Shown here: positions 34,158 to 42,221 of the stretch, in pieces
Numbering within the stretch: position 1 is the first letter of the stretch
How the letters are laid out: the number at the start of each line of letters is the position of its first letter
NCBI GenBank assembly: GCA_946614435.1
Contig: CAMOGW010000001.1
Span: 161,157-225,156, forward strand
From: an uncultured Prevotella sp.
GTDB taxonomy: Bacteria > Bacteroidota > Bacteroidia > Bacteroidales > Bacteroidaceae
DNA: 64,000 bases
Reading direction: 5' to 3'
Notes under the pieces: model-generated
The model's database searches: none
What the model saw: the letters and a program-made list of their open reading frames with translations, nothing else
Told to the model about the DNA's origin: nothing
Program-made: the position numbers and the translations under genes

Positions 34158-35465
34158 ATGAATATCATAATCAGAGACGACCAAGGACTTGATACCGCCC
34201 TCATGATGGACGGCTATACAAGAGAACAGCGACAAGATGCTAAGCAGGTTATCCGTGGTCAATTCAGAGATACTGCCCACAAGGTATTCGAAGAAATCTT
34301 AGGACGGTCTTTGCCCGATACCATCATTGTCAATATGTCTATCAGCGATCGTGAAGAGATCAAAGGTGAAAGTGCTGCCCGTCTGGCAAGTTTCAATGCA
34401 GAATTAAGCCGGAATGGTTCCTTGTACTTCAACATCCGCGAAATAACTGTGAAAACTGTCCTTGACAACAGCGACACAAAGTTGTTTGAGAGCACTGTCA
34501 TCCACGAAATGTTCCACGCGGCAGATTTGCAGATGTTGGGTAACGACTATCGCCTTTTTGATGCTATACGCGAAAATCTCTATGAGGAAGAGAGCTATTT
34601 TAACCGACAAGGTTCAAATAAGCACATCGCATTGCTGAGTATATTACGTATGCTTCACCATTATAGGGCTGAAGGCATTGCTATTTTGGGAGAGTCGCTG
34701 CTGATGAAAAGCAAGTTCGGTACTATCGAATATGCCACGAAACAGTTCTGCAAGGTCTTTGAACTGACGATGATGAGAGCACAGATGAGAATTGGCGGGA
34801 ACAGAGAAAAGGATGTTTTTGATAAGGAATCATTCCACCAAGCGTATGCAGTAGCTCCCATCATCCTGTTATTGGTGATGGATAAGAGAGGCGATATCCA
34901 ACATGAACTGGCCACAAAGGCACTGGATGGCCTGGTCACAGGGAACTATGAATTGACAAACAACGAGGTAATCACCATTATGCGCTCTGCTCTGGCACTT
35001 GGACTGACTGGTTTTATTCAAGGGCTGACAAGCCTAAGCGACGATGTGGCTCCGATTCGTCCATTCCTGAATTTCTGCGTATCGGTGCAGCAAGACGGAG
35101 ATGAGGATAACAATAATGCCTATCAACAACTATTATCACAACCACAATCTGAAGAAAACTTCAACGCAGCTATGGATCAGATAATGGGCAGTTGTATGCC
35201 AGAAGAGGAACTGGATGAACTATACACAAAGTTCAAGGAAAGTAGCACAAATGAAGAATCTTCATACCCTCAGATGAAGGAAAAGATGGCATTCTTATAT
35301 GCTACATTCAAGACCGACGAGAATCCTGATCGTCAGAGGTTAGCCCAGTGGGCCTTAACTTATTTCTTCGACGACAAGGACATTATCAACGATGATGTGT
35401 CTGGCCTTGGTCTCATTGACGACATGACCATCATTGACTACGCAACAAGATTGCTACAATCATAG
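34158..35465 (+). CDS. Zincin-like HExxH protein with DUF1232-like tail
   Basis: 435 residues. HEMFHAADLQ at ~residue 116 is an HExxH zinc-peptidase motif, preceded by an ordered alpha/beta region. A later helix with acidic residues could give the third ligand. The C-terminus (YFFDDKDIINDDVSGLGLID then DMTIIDYA) resembles the DUF1232/YkvA segment, normally YlxpxDLIPDxxPxxGxlDD. No signal peptide. It may be a cytoplasmic protease and belongs to the same stress-signalling context as the LIM peptidase and C39-like protein. Monocistronic. Confidence 0.6.
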   Translation: MNIIIRDDQGLDTALMMDGYTREQRQDAKQVIRGQFRDTAHKVFEEILGRSLPDTIIVNMSISDREEIKGESAARLASFNAELSRNGSLYFNIREITVKTVLDNSDTKLFESTVIHEMFHAADLQMLGNDYRLFDAIRENLYEEESYFNRQGSNKHIALLSILRMLHHYRAEGIAILGESLLMKSKFGTIEYATKQFCKVFELTMMRAQMRIGGNREKDVFDKESFHQAYAVAPIILLLVMDKRGDIQHELATKALDGLVTGNYELTNNEVITIMRSALALGLTGFIQGLTSLSDDVAPIRPFLNFCVSVQQDGDEDNNNAYQQLLSQPQSEENFNAAMDQIMGSCMPEEELDELYTKFKESSTNEESSYPQMKEKMAFLYATFKTDENPDRQRLAQWALTYFFDDKDIINDDVSGLGLIDDMTIIDYATRLLQS

Positions 35466-35485
35466 CAACCTTGCAAGAAAAATAA

Positions 35486-35821
35486 TCAAAATGTTGACAA
35501 CCAGTTCTTTAGGGTCTGGTTATATTCCAGTTCTCTACTATTGTAGTCAGCAGTGATTGTAGCAACAAAGGCCTCACTAAGTTTGCTATCAAAAACACCA
35601 CTATCAATGTCTTTGTCCTTGACCAAAAGGATGGGGAGTTTGTTCATCAGTCCCATACCAACCTCTAATTCATTCCATGAGGTTGACATATACTTATCCT
35701 GAATCTCAACTTCGGTAGCCGTATTGGGATGTAAAACGCCTTGCTTGATATTGATTTGCTTAAAGCCGAAGGCAATCATAGCCGATGAATTGGTAATACT
35801 TTGGCGTATTTTATGGTTCAT
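35486..35821 (-). CDS. Hypothetical protein, probably 5'-truncated
   Basis: 111 residues. ATEVEIQDKYMSTSWNELEV and GMGLMNKLPILLVKDKDI look like the second half of a TIR-like or nucleotide-binding alpha/beta domain, with a conserved Trp/Glu next to a helix and a Leu-Pro strand. The first half is absent; an in-frame stop lies ~10 codons before the ATG and an ISL3-like transposase fragment begins 67 bp away. Most likely the remains of a sensor protein cut by a transposon event. Confidence 0.4.
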   Translation of the reverse strand: MNHKIRQSITNSSAMIAFGFKQINIKQGVLHPNTATEVEIQDKYMSTSWNELEVGMGLMNKLPILLVKDKDIDSGVFDSKLSEAFVATITADYNSRELEYNQTLKNWLSTF

Positions 35822-35887
35822 CCGCTTTTCCAGTTGGTCGGGTAGGTTAACTCACTAAAAAGGAAGCCGGTATCGTTATATATTTAG

Positions 35888-35985
35888 ATGTACCACCATT
35901 TAAATATTGACGACATGAATTCCAGCTTCCTGTACCATGCGTTTGGAGTGAAAGACTATCACTACCATGCAACCGCCTACAAAAA
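35888..35985 (+). pseudogene. N-terminal fragment of an ISL3-like transposase
   Basis: The frame reads MNSSFLYHAFGVKDYHYHAT, the typical opening of Bacteroidetes ISL3-family transposases (LYHAFG), then loses similarity within ~30 codons. No DDE domain and no clear terminal repeats remain. It marks a former insertion next to the truncated gene 35486-35821. Confidence 0.5.
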
Positions 35986-36009
35986 GCCCTTACTTTTGGT
36001 CAAACATCC

Positions 36010-36083
36010 ATGTTTTTTGCCCAAACTTTTGGTTTTGGGTAGTATTTTGGATGGTTTTCTATGTTTTTTGCCCAGACTTTTGG
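36010..36083 (+). repeat. Two direct repeats upstream of the AAA_14 gene
   Basis: ATGTTTTTTGCCCAAACTTT at 36010 recurs at 36061 with one change (23 bp each, 51 bp apart), just before the promoter box at 36094. They may be regulatory sites or debris of a small duplication. Confidence 0.6.
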
Positions 36084-36093
36084 AAATTATTTG

Positions 36094-36101
36094 TACCTTT
36101 G
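36094..36101 (+). promoter_or_regulatory. -7 box of the AAA_14/DUF4143 gene
   Basis: TACCTTTG matches TAnnTTTG, 30 bp before ATG 36132. This places the real start downstream of the track start at 35967, which lies in the repeat region. Confidence 0.55.
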
Positions 36102-36131
36102 CCCCGTCAAAGCATCAAAACAGAGAAGGAT

Positions 36132-37481
36132 ATGGCATATTATAAGAGACATATTGACGAACAGCTTCTTGCTTGGAAAGACTCTCCTCGCAGAAAACCA
36201 CTTCTGATTCGCGGAGCACGACAGGTGGGTAAGTCCACTGCGGTCAGGGAACTCGGAAAACAGTTCCGGTATTTCGTGGAGATCAATCTTGAAAAGCAGC
36301 CAGACCTGCTACAGATGTTTCCAGAGAATATCGACGTAAAGAAAACGTGCGAGAAACTGAGTGGTACTTTGGGGATTCCCATCGTACCAGGCGAGACACT
36401 GCTGTTCATAGATGAGATACAGATATCGAAAGAGGCCATCATGTCGCTTAGATACTTCAAGGAGGACTACCCTGAACTGCACGTCATAGCAGCAGGTTCA
36501 TTGTTAGAGTTTGCGCTTGAAGAACTACCATCTTTCGGCGTAGGGAGAATACGGTCACTCTATATGTATCCGTTCTCGTTCGACGAATTCCTGATGGCGC
36601 AAGGTCTTGACCTGACAGTCAGCTATAAAAAGAAAGCCACCAGCGAGGAACCGCTGCCTACAAAGGCGCATAAAGACCTGACAGATCAAGTGCGAACATT
36701 CTACCTGGTTGGCGGCTTGCCTGCTGCCGTGACAGAATGGATTGAGACTCACAGCTACATCGAGGTATCACGTGTCCACACAGACATCATACAGACATAC
36801 GAGGATGACTTTAATAAGTATAAGAAGCGTGTGTCCCCTGTCCTACTCCGTCAGGTACTCCGCTCGGTGGCTCTTCAGGTTGGCAATAAGTTTGTCTATG
36901 CAGAAGCTGCAAGGGATGTACACTCTTCAGTTGTAAGAGAGGCGTTGCACCTGCTGACTCTTGCAGGGCTGATAACACCTGTAAAGCACACCGACGGCAC
37001 AGGCGTACCTCTAGGAGCAGAGGAGAATAACAGTTATGTGAAGTATCTGTTCTTCGACTTGGGAGTGATGCAGACTATGCTCGACATTCCTGCTGCAGAT
37101 ATCCTGACTGCGTCTGACGTGGATTTGGTAAACAAGGGTGGCACTTCAGAGATGTTCGCAGGACTGGAAATGAAGAAGTATCGCGACTGCTTCCAGAAGC
37201 CAGAGATGCACTATTGGCAGAACACGGAAAAGGGCAGCAATGCAGAGGTGGACTACCTGAGGGTACGAGGCGGTAAAGTACTTCCTGTGGAAGTGAAGGC
37301 CAACACACAAGGGAGCATGCAGAGTCTCTGGATCTTCATGAGAAAGCGTCAGTTGCACGAAGCCATCAGGACATCGCTGGAAAACTTCGGCCAGTTTGAC
37401 CACTACGACCCTAAGGACGATTTCGAGCAGCGGCATGTCGACATTGTTCCTCTATATGCATTGAGCAATCTTGAATTGTAA
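36132..37481 (+). CDS. AAA_14/DUF4143 ATPase
   Basis: 449 residues. Walker A LIRGARQVGKSTAVRELG, Walker B TLLFIDEIQISKEAI, sensor VIAAGSLLEFAL, then the DUF4143 C-terminus with a PD-(D/E)xK-like motif (NAEVDYLRVRGGKVLPVEVK). Very common in Bacteroidetes in many near-identical copies; the biological job is uncertain, though the nuclease-like tail suggests DNA processing or defence. ATG 36132 gives the usual N-terminus (YKRHIDEQLLAW). Confidence 0.85.
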   Translation: MAYYKRHIDEQLLAWKDSPRRKPLLIRGARQVGKSTAVRELGKQFRYFVEINLEKQPDLLQMFPENIDVKKTCEKLSGTLGIPIVPGETLLFIDEIQISKEAIMSLRYFKEDYPELHVIAAGSLLEFALEELPSFGVGRIRSLYMYPFSFDEFLMAQGLDLTVSYKKKATSEEPLPTKAHKDLTDQVRTFYLVGGLPAAVTEWIETHSYIEVSRVHTDIIQTYEDDFNKYKKRVSPVLLRQVLRSVALQVGNKFVYAEAARDVHSSVVREALHLLTLAGLITPVKHTDGTGVPLGAEENNSYVKYLFFDLGVMQTMLDIPAADILTASDVDLVNKGGTSEMFAGLEMKKYRDCFQKPEMHYWQNTEKGSNAEVDYLRVRGGKVLPVEVKANTQGSMQSLWIFMRKRQLHEAIRTSLENFGQFDHYDPKDDFEQRHVDIVPLYALSNLEL

Positions 37482-37557
37482 AACGTGATATTGAGAACAA
37501 AATTGTTAAAAACGAAAACTTTTCTCGGCTACGCAAAAAGATTTCGTACTTAATTTG

Positions 37558-37565
37558 TAACTTTG
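37558..37565 (+). promoter_or_regulatory. -7 box before the second candidate RNA
   Basis: TAACTTTG matches TAnnTTTG and lies 35 bp before the inverted repeat at 37601. Confidence 0.45.
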
Positions 37566-37600
37566 CACCCGCATTTGGAATAATGCACTTAAAACAGGTT

Positions 37601-37730
37601 GTAATCCTATACAGTATGAACGCGATAGCAAACATAACAACACAAGCTTTTGTTCAGAGCCAGCGACGCTTCGAACAGAGTAGTTATGTGCATCCATTTG
37701 GTACACCATGCACAAGCGGTATAGGATTAC
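37601..37730 (+). ncRNA. Candidate structured RNA closed by a 12-bp stem
   Basis: GTAATCCTATAC (37601-37612) is perfectly complementary to GTATAGGATTAC (37719-37730). Nested inside are ACATAAC/GTTATGT (37632-37638 / 37683-37689) and TGTTC/GAACA (37651-37655 / 37673-37677), giving one long bulged hairpin; GTGCAT/ATGCAC offers an alternative arm. A -7 box lies upstream. The shadow ORFs here have no known domain. Possibly a regulatory RNA, a retron-like RNA without its enzyme, or an invertible segment (a minus-strand TATGTTTG lies inside). Unproven. Confidence 0.35.
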
Positions 37731-37871
37731 CACGTCATCAAGAACATAGTTTTTTCTTCCGGGCATCATAGGATTGCCAGTAGAGAACAGAGAAATACAG
37801 TGATAGTTGGGATTATCCTTACCGAGGGAGATTCCAACTATTTTATTTATCATTCAATGAAGAAAAAAACT

Positions 37872-38054
37872 ATGCCTGCAAATAAGAATGCCTTGATAAG
37901 GTACAAAACGATAGACAACTGTTTGAGAAACAGATATAGAAGATGGACGCTTGACGATTTAGTGGATGCTTGCTGTAAGGCCCTGTATGATATGGATGGC
38001 ATCACCAAGGGAGTCTGCACCAGGACTGTACAGATGGACATACAGATCATATGA
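37872..38054 (+). pseudogene. N-terminal fragment of a WYL-domain regulator
   Basis: MPANKNALIRYKTIDNCLRN begins the well-conserved N-terminus of Bacteroidetes WYL-domain transcription regulators (HTH part: WTLDDLVDACCKALYDMDGI). The frame ends at TGA after ~60 codons, before the WYL ligand domain, where full proteins have ~330 residues. Only the DNA-binding region could be made. Confidence 0.65.
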
Positions 38055-38151
38055 CGAACTTACGTTCCTTACCGTCGATGTTGGCCAACAGATGGTAGTT
38101 TCCTTTGTATGCCTGTTCCATGCGGATGTTGGAAACCGAATGACCTTTCAT
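38047..38151 (-). pseudogene. Small C-terminal remnant next to hipA
   Basis: Minus-strand frame MKGHSVSNIRMEQAYKGNYH... ends at TGA 38049-38047. The frame is open upstream into the hipA stop (ESELPKFSMKG), so it looks like the tail of a gene whose body is gone. Family not recognised. It overlaps the end of the WYL fragment by 8 bp, marking a deletion joint. Confidence 0.35.
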
Positions 38152-38173
38152 TGAGAACTTAGGCAATTCGGAT

Positions 38174-39436
38174 TCATCCCATTCTCCCCCATGCTTTCAG
38201 ATGACCGATGATGGTTGTCTCTACCCTACCCGTCCATTCATCAGACACACCGTATTTCGTAGCAATCGTTCTGAACTGCTTCAGTGATGCAACCACATCA
38301 CGAATGATAGCATCAGGACGACGGATTCCGTTGTCACGGGCGAACTGAATCACATCATCACGAGTGATGTTCCGCAACTTTGCCCTGATGTAGAGGCAGT
38401 GATCTTCATTGGGCATGAAACCACCATTGTCTATGATATAGGTAATATCGTAGGCTGGTGACAGCCGCCAAGTGCCATCCTCGTTCATGATAAACGAGAA
38501 GTTTTTGTTATGGTCATCAGTATTATTAGCCAAGATATTGAAAACCATTCTTCGGAACACCTCCTGGCAATCTGACTCAGGAAGATGAAGTTTTCGACAT
38601 ACTATTAACAGCTGCTCGTAACTGTCGGCATCAGGATAAATTGCAGCTAATGTTTGAGTATAAATTTTTCTTTCTCCATCACGGTCAAAGCGCTTAGTCA
38701 AGAAATGATTATTGCCTTCAACAGGATAGAGTTCTGACTGCATCATCTGGATTCCGGCCTTTGTTGCCAACTCGTAATAGGTCATCTCCAATTCTGCGGA
38801 ACTATATTGAGAATTACCAAACTTCAAGATATAGTAATCGAAGTCTTTCAGACCAAAAATCTGTCCACTACGTATCTCGCCATTCTTACGATTGATGGCA
38901 ATAATGGCTTTAGGCTGACGACCTCCAGCAGAAGTACCGACCGTTAATAACGACTGCATCGTAATGGATTCGTCAGGCAAGATACGCGCATTCTCTCTGT
39001 CCGTATAGATTCGCATGGCTAAGTCTGCCAAAGATTTCATGTCTATCTTTGTGGCTTTCCGCTCGCGAGACAGTTCTGGTTCAAATTCCAAGGCACCCAT
39101 ACCTCGTTTACCGATGAATGAGAGTTTATCCAAAGGAGTGATGTCGGCATTTGCCAAATGGTTCTGCTGTCGCCAAAGGTCAAAGAGTTGATTACCCCAG
39201 GCATCAGGCAATGAATCTGCAACAAAAGCTGGCAACTTCTGATATATCTTCGCATCCTCGCCCCAAACTGGAGCAAGAGCACGGACTCCATCTATAGGAG
39301 CAACCAATGGAGAAATGTTGAGTCCCTTCTTAAGAAAATCTGGGTTATATATAAAATAAGACAGATGGCGACGTTCATCCCATGCCAGCCTTCCAATCTC
39401 TTCTCCCCATAGGATCACTTTCAACGTCTTCGTCAT
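38174..39436 (-). CDS. hipA: HipA-type serine/threonine kinase toxin
   Basis: 420 residues. N-terminal HipA_N region (ILWGEEIGRLAWDERRHLSY), then the HipA_C kinase-like core: GQIFGLKDFDYYILKFGNSQ, FNILANNTDDHNKNFSFI with the catalytic Asp/Asn, and LSPAYDITYI as the DxD-like metal loop. HipA toxins phosphorylate tRNA-synthetase or other targets and slow growth. It starts 6 bp after hipB, with which it forms a toxin-antitoxin pair. Length and catalytic motifs look complete. Confidence 0.85.
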   Translation of the reverse strand: MTKTLKVILWGEEIGRLAWDERRHLSYFIYNPDFLKKGLNISPLVAPIDGVRALAPVWGEDAKIYQKLPAFVADSLPDAWGNQLFDLWRQQNHLANADITPLDKLSFIGKRGMGALEFEPELSRERKATKIDMKSLADLAMRIYTDRENARILPDESITMQSLLTVGTSAGGRQPKAIIAINRKNGEIRSGQIFGLKDFDYYILKFGNSQYSSAELEMTYYELATKAGIQMMQSELYPVEGNNHFLTKRFDRDGERKIYTQTLAAIYPDADSYEQLLIVCRKLHLPESDCQEVFRRMVFNILANNTDDHNKNFSFIMNEDGTWRLSPAYDITYIIDNGGFMPNEDHCLYIRAKLRNITRDDVIQFARDNGIRRPDAIIRDVVASLKQFRTIATKYGVSDEWTGRVETTIIGHLKAWGRMG

Positions 39437-39442
39437 ATCGGC

Positions 39443-39754
39443 TTACTTTTTAGGGTGACGGATTCTTTGTGCCTTCTTTTCTTCCTTACGGATGAGATAA
39501 GGCGATTCTGGCAATTCAGGCATGAGATCATCCAATGCATTGACCTGACCAACCACCTTCAGAAGCAGGATGAATGTTGACAGCGACAAGTTACCTGCCG
39601 CACCATTTTCAAACTTATAGATGGTAGTCAGTCCGATCCCCGACTGTTCGGCAACCTCCTTTTGAGTGAGATTGCATCGCATCCTGTACTCCTTGAAACG
39701 CTCACCAAGCAACCGTACAAGTTCTGGTGTAGAATATTCATAAAGGTCTGCCAT
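39443..39754 (-). CDS. hipB: HipB-type XRE antitoxin
   Basis: 103 residues from ATG 39754 (the track start is an upstream TTG). A Cro/C1 HTH occupies ~15-70 (MRCNLTQKEVAEQSGIGLTT, IYKFENGAAGNLSLSTFILL). The basic tail KAQRIRHPKK may contact DNA or HipA. It should repress its own promoter together with HipA and neutralise the kinase. Confidence 0.8.
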   Translation of the reverse strand: MADLYEYSTPELVRLLGERFKEYRMRCNLTQKEVAEQSGIGLTTIYKFENGAAGNLSLSTFILLLKVVGQVNALDDLMPELPESPYLIRKEEKKAQRIRHPKK

Positions 39755-39835
39755 AATTGCACTTTTTACATTCAGCAAAGTGATGATTATACATTATACA
39801 CACTATTACAATCACCTTATTACCGTTTATAAGTG

Positions 39836-39867
39836 CAAAAATAAGACTAATTTTTCAATTTACCAAA
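39836..39867 (-). promoter_or_regulatory. Promoter of hipBA
   Basis: Minus strand TATTTTTG (-7, 39843-39836) with TTTG (-33, 39867-39864), 20 bp apart, ~80 bp before hipB. The leader (39755-39835) is AT-rich with repeated TTATAC words and probably holds the HipB operators. Confidence 0.65.
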
Positions 39868-39933
39868 CTTTTTCGATAAATGTGCGAATATTAGAGGATT
39901 TTTCGTACCGTAATGTCGAGGCCATTATTCCAC

Positions 39934-40512
39934 TCACTTAACCACGACCTTCTTTCCGTCCTTAATGATGATACCTGACTGTCCATCAGTTGCAATCATT
40001 CCATTCAAGGCATGCCCGAAAGAATCATTATTAGCATTGCCTGCCTTCATTGACCGTATGCCAGAGGTGCCACCTACGGTTTCCACGCGGATGGTTCCCG
40101 TGAGGCTGCTGATATTGGCAGCACCCTGGATGGCTTTGCCGAGGATATACAGGCCACTGTAGCGACTGGCCGCACCATAGAACATCACGACATTGCCCCA
40201 AGGCGAGAACAAGGCCAGCGTTCCTGCTGGACAGTCGCCCTCAATGCAGTCGGCACCATAGCTGACAGCCGTGGAAGGATAAAAAATCTTCTCGTTGTTA
40301 CTGTAGTTTTCTACCGCAACTTCCAAGGGCAACATCCCGTAGAGCGACTTGGCTGCACTGGTCTCGTTCAGTTCGTAGATAATGACATTCGTACCATCCG
40401 ATACCTTTATCTTCATCGCATCGGATATGTTATTTTCCGTAAAATTAATCTGTTGCAGCCAGCCGCTGACGAGCGAAGAGGCATTGCTTACTTGAGAGGA
40501 GCGAATCCACAA
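39934..40512 (-). CDS. Cyclophilin-like domain protein, chimeric N-terminus
   Basis: From Met33 on (MKIKVSDGTNVIIYELNETS), the chain reads as a cyclophilin-like domain (AAKSLYGMLPLEVAVENYSN, GTLALFSPWGNVVMFYGAAS) with the lineage-typical C-terminus GIIIKDGKKVVVK. Family members normally have a signal peptide; here the first 32 residues instead continue a low-complexity segment shared with the helicase remnant at 40488. So the exported leader has probably been lost. If made from Met33 (position 40416) it would be cytoplasmic. Confidence 0.6.
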   Translation of the reverse strand: MWIRSSQVSNASSLVSGWLQQINFTENNISDAMKIKVSDGTNVIIYELNETSAAKSLYGMLPLEVAVENYSNNEKIFYPSTAVSYGADCIEGDCPAGTLALFSPWGNVVMFYGAASRYSGLYILGKAIQGAANISSLTGTIRVETVGGTSGIRSMKAGNANNDSFGHALNGMIATDGQSGIIIKDGKKVVVK

Positions 40513-41378
40513 GCTCTTGCTGTAGTAGCGGCCCTCGGGCCCTCTAAAAAACTATCTACATCAGATTGCTCCTTGACGGATATGATAGAGTTGATGGCCT
40601 TGCTGAGCAAATCAGAATATTTGCCCATGCGCAGACCGTCCCGTGTCTCTTTGTTGAAGGCACTACAGAGTTTGACATCCGGCTTCGTCATGGGCTTGCA
40701 GAGCAGACGCATCTTGTCAAGCAAGTCTTTCGGATGCAGATGGTCAACAAGCACTTCGCCATCATCCTTGATATAGACCATGTAGAACGGATGCAGCTGG
40801 TTCTTGTGGTCGATGTTCACGCCTGTTGTGCGGTTCTTCATTTTGCTATTTCCATTGATGGGATGGGTAAACTTGTCTTTCAGGTCACAGATGAGCTGTT
40901 GCAGTTTGCTGTCATGCTCGGGCGTAATGCTCTGGAGCATGAGAAGGAGCAGACGAATGATTTCAAGGTCATCCTTGATTTCCTTCTGCCACGATATATA
41001 GAACCCCATCATCTGCTCATTGGTCTTGTTGGACTTGAAACAAGATTTTTCCCGAATCCATTCTGCACACTCACGGGCAATGGCCTTTTGGGTCAGTTCA
41101 TTGCGTAGCTTCACCTCAAACTCTGAGCCGTAAAGCGTCCTTTCACGGTCTAATCGTGGGATGTAGAACTCACGCTGTTGCTTAGGGGTCTTCTCTGTTG
41201 TAAACGTCGGTGACATGAAGATGAAGCGTAACTCCTTGATGTCCTTCAATGCCTCCTTCAGTTCTTGGAAAGCATAGATGGAGAAGCAAGATGCCGCTAC
41301 GGATAGTCGGCTTCCGGCTTTCATTTGCGCTACGATATCATCCCGTAGTGTCTTGCTGATGTTGTTAATTAACTCCAT
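40488..41378 (-). pseudogene. Internally deleted helicase (PLD-like N-terminus joined to C-terminus)
   Basis: Residues 1-~130 (INNISKTLRDDIVAQMKAGS, YIPRLDRERTLYGSEFEVKL) match the phospholipase-D-like start of large SNF2-type helicases. From ~130 on, a segment like their far C-terminus follows (LHPFYMVYIKDDGEVLVDHL, FNKETRDGLRMGKYSDLLSK). No helicase motifs remain, so several hundred codons are missing between. The last ~15 residues (GPRAATTARACGFAPLK) are junk running into the cyclophilin-like gene. Assignment of the halves is from memory of family sequences. Confidence 0.5.
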
Positions 41379-41434
41379 CTCTATCTTCGTGCGCTAACTT
41401 TATGTGCGCAAATTTAATAAAAATAGAGCAAATA

Positions 41435-41477
41435 ATGGCTTAAAGCCATATTAAATAAGGTAAATTTAGTACTTTTG
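41435..41477. promoter_or_regulatory. Palindrome and divergent promoter boxes
   Basis: ATGGCTTAAAGCCAT (41435-41449) is a perfect palindrome with a TAA centre, placed between minus-strand TAAATTTG (41416-41409) and plus-strand TACTTTTG (41470-41477). It could be an operator shared by the two directions. Confidence 0.45.
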
Positions 41478-41501
41478 CAACTCAGAAACCACAAACAAAC
41501 G

Positions 41502-41951
41502 ATGAAACAGTTATTTCAGTTCAAAGAGGTGCCTGCCGACTGGGCACTCTGTTTTCGAGACGAATGTCCCGTGCACGAGCAATGTCAGCGATGGCTGGCC
41601 GGTTCGTATGCACCGAAGACACTGGCTATACACCCTTGCGTGACACCCATGACGGTGAAGAAAGAACGGCCATGCAAATACTACGTGAAGCCGGAACCCG
41701 TCACACTGGCATACGGATTCGGCGACCTGTTCAGCCAAGTAAGACGCAATGAGTATGAACCGCTGCGACGCGCCGTCTATCGCATCTTCGGCAGCGAGAG
41801 CAGCTACTACCGCTGCAAACGCGGAAAACGACCTATCTCACCAGAACAACAGGAATCCGTCAAGAAGCTGTTCAGAGAGCACGGATATGAGCATCTGGTG
41901 ACATTTCTGCGCACTCAGGAGACTTACAACTTCCCTCCTGCCACTCCGTAA
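41502..41951 (+). CDS. Conserved Bacteroidales hypothetical protein (DUF6078-like)
   Basis: 149 residues from ATG 41502; the track start at 41475 is a TTG inside the promoter. It has a Cys-rich N-terminus (CFRDECPVHEQCQRWLAGSY then a third Cys pair, ERPCKYY) that may bind zinc, and a C-terminal helical/HTH-like half (YEPLRRAVYRIFGSESSYYR, EQQESVKKLFREHGYE). Similar genes are common in Bacteroidales near mobile or repeat-rich loci, and here a 22-bp palindromic array follows directly. Exact function unknown. Confidence 0.6.
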   Translation: MKQLFQFKEVPADWALCFRDECPVHEQCQRWLAGSYAPKTLAIHPCVTPMTVKKERPCKYYVKPEPVTLAYGFGDLFSQVRRNEYEPLRRAVYRIFGSESSYYRCKRGKRPISPEQQESVKKLFREHGYEHLVTFLRTQETYNFPPATP

Positions 41952-41976
41952 AAAGGCTTTCAGAAGAGGGGTTTCC

Positions 41977-42152
41977 GACTGTCAGCAGACTGTCATGCCG
42001 TGACAACGAGACCGTCACGCCAAGACAGTAATGCTGTCACAACAAGACAACAAGGCTGTCTCGCCAAGACAAGCTTGCTGTCTTGGCGAGAACGTATCAT
42101 TGTCTTGAGAAGAAGGCAACGCTGTTACGGCAGGAAGATACTGCAAAACCGT
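41977..42152. repeat. 22-bp period array of degenerate palindromes
   Basis: Eight consecutive 22-bp units can be cut from 41977 to 42152, such as CAAGACAGTAATGCTGTCAC (first 20 bp), CAAGACAACAAGGCTGTCTC and CAAGACAAGCTTGCTGTCTT. Each middle unit is a GACAn-GCTGTC palindrome; the outer ones decay. It follows the DUF6078-like gene and precedes the trpB promoter. The last units and tail are repeated at 595-676. Confidence 0.75.
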
Positions 42153-42176
42153 ATTAATATACACAAACAAAGGACA
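42095..42176 (+). repeat. 82-bp dispersed direct repeat, right copy
   Basis: Same orientation as 595-676; four substitutions by eye. It covers the last units of the 22-bp array and the AT-rich tail to AAAGGACA. Confidence 0.85.
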
Positions 42177-42221
42177 AAAAGTGAATAAAAGCATATCCAC
42201 AGCAAAATTTTAGGAAATTTA

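Noticed and set aside
37506-37853. 115-codon minus-strand ORF
   Set aside because: No domain, and the same DNA has nested inverted repeats better explained as RNA or an invertible segment.
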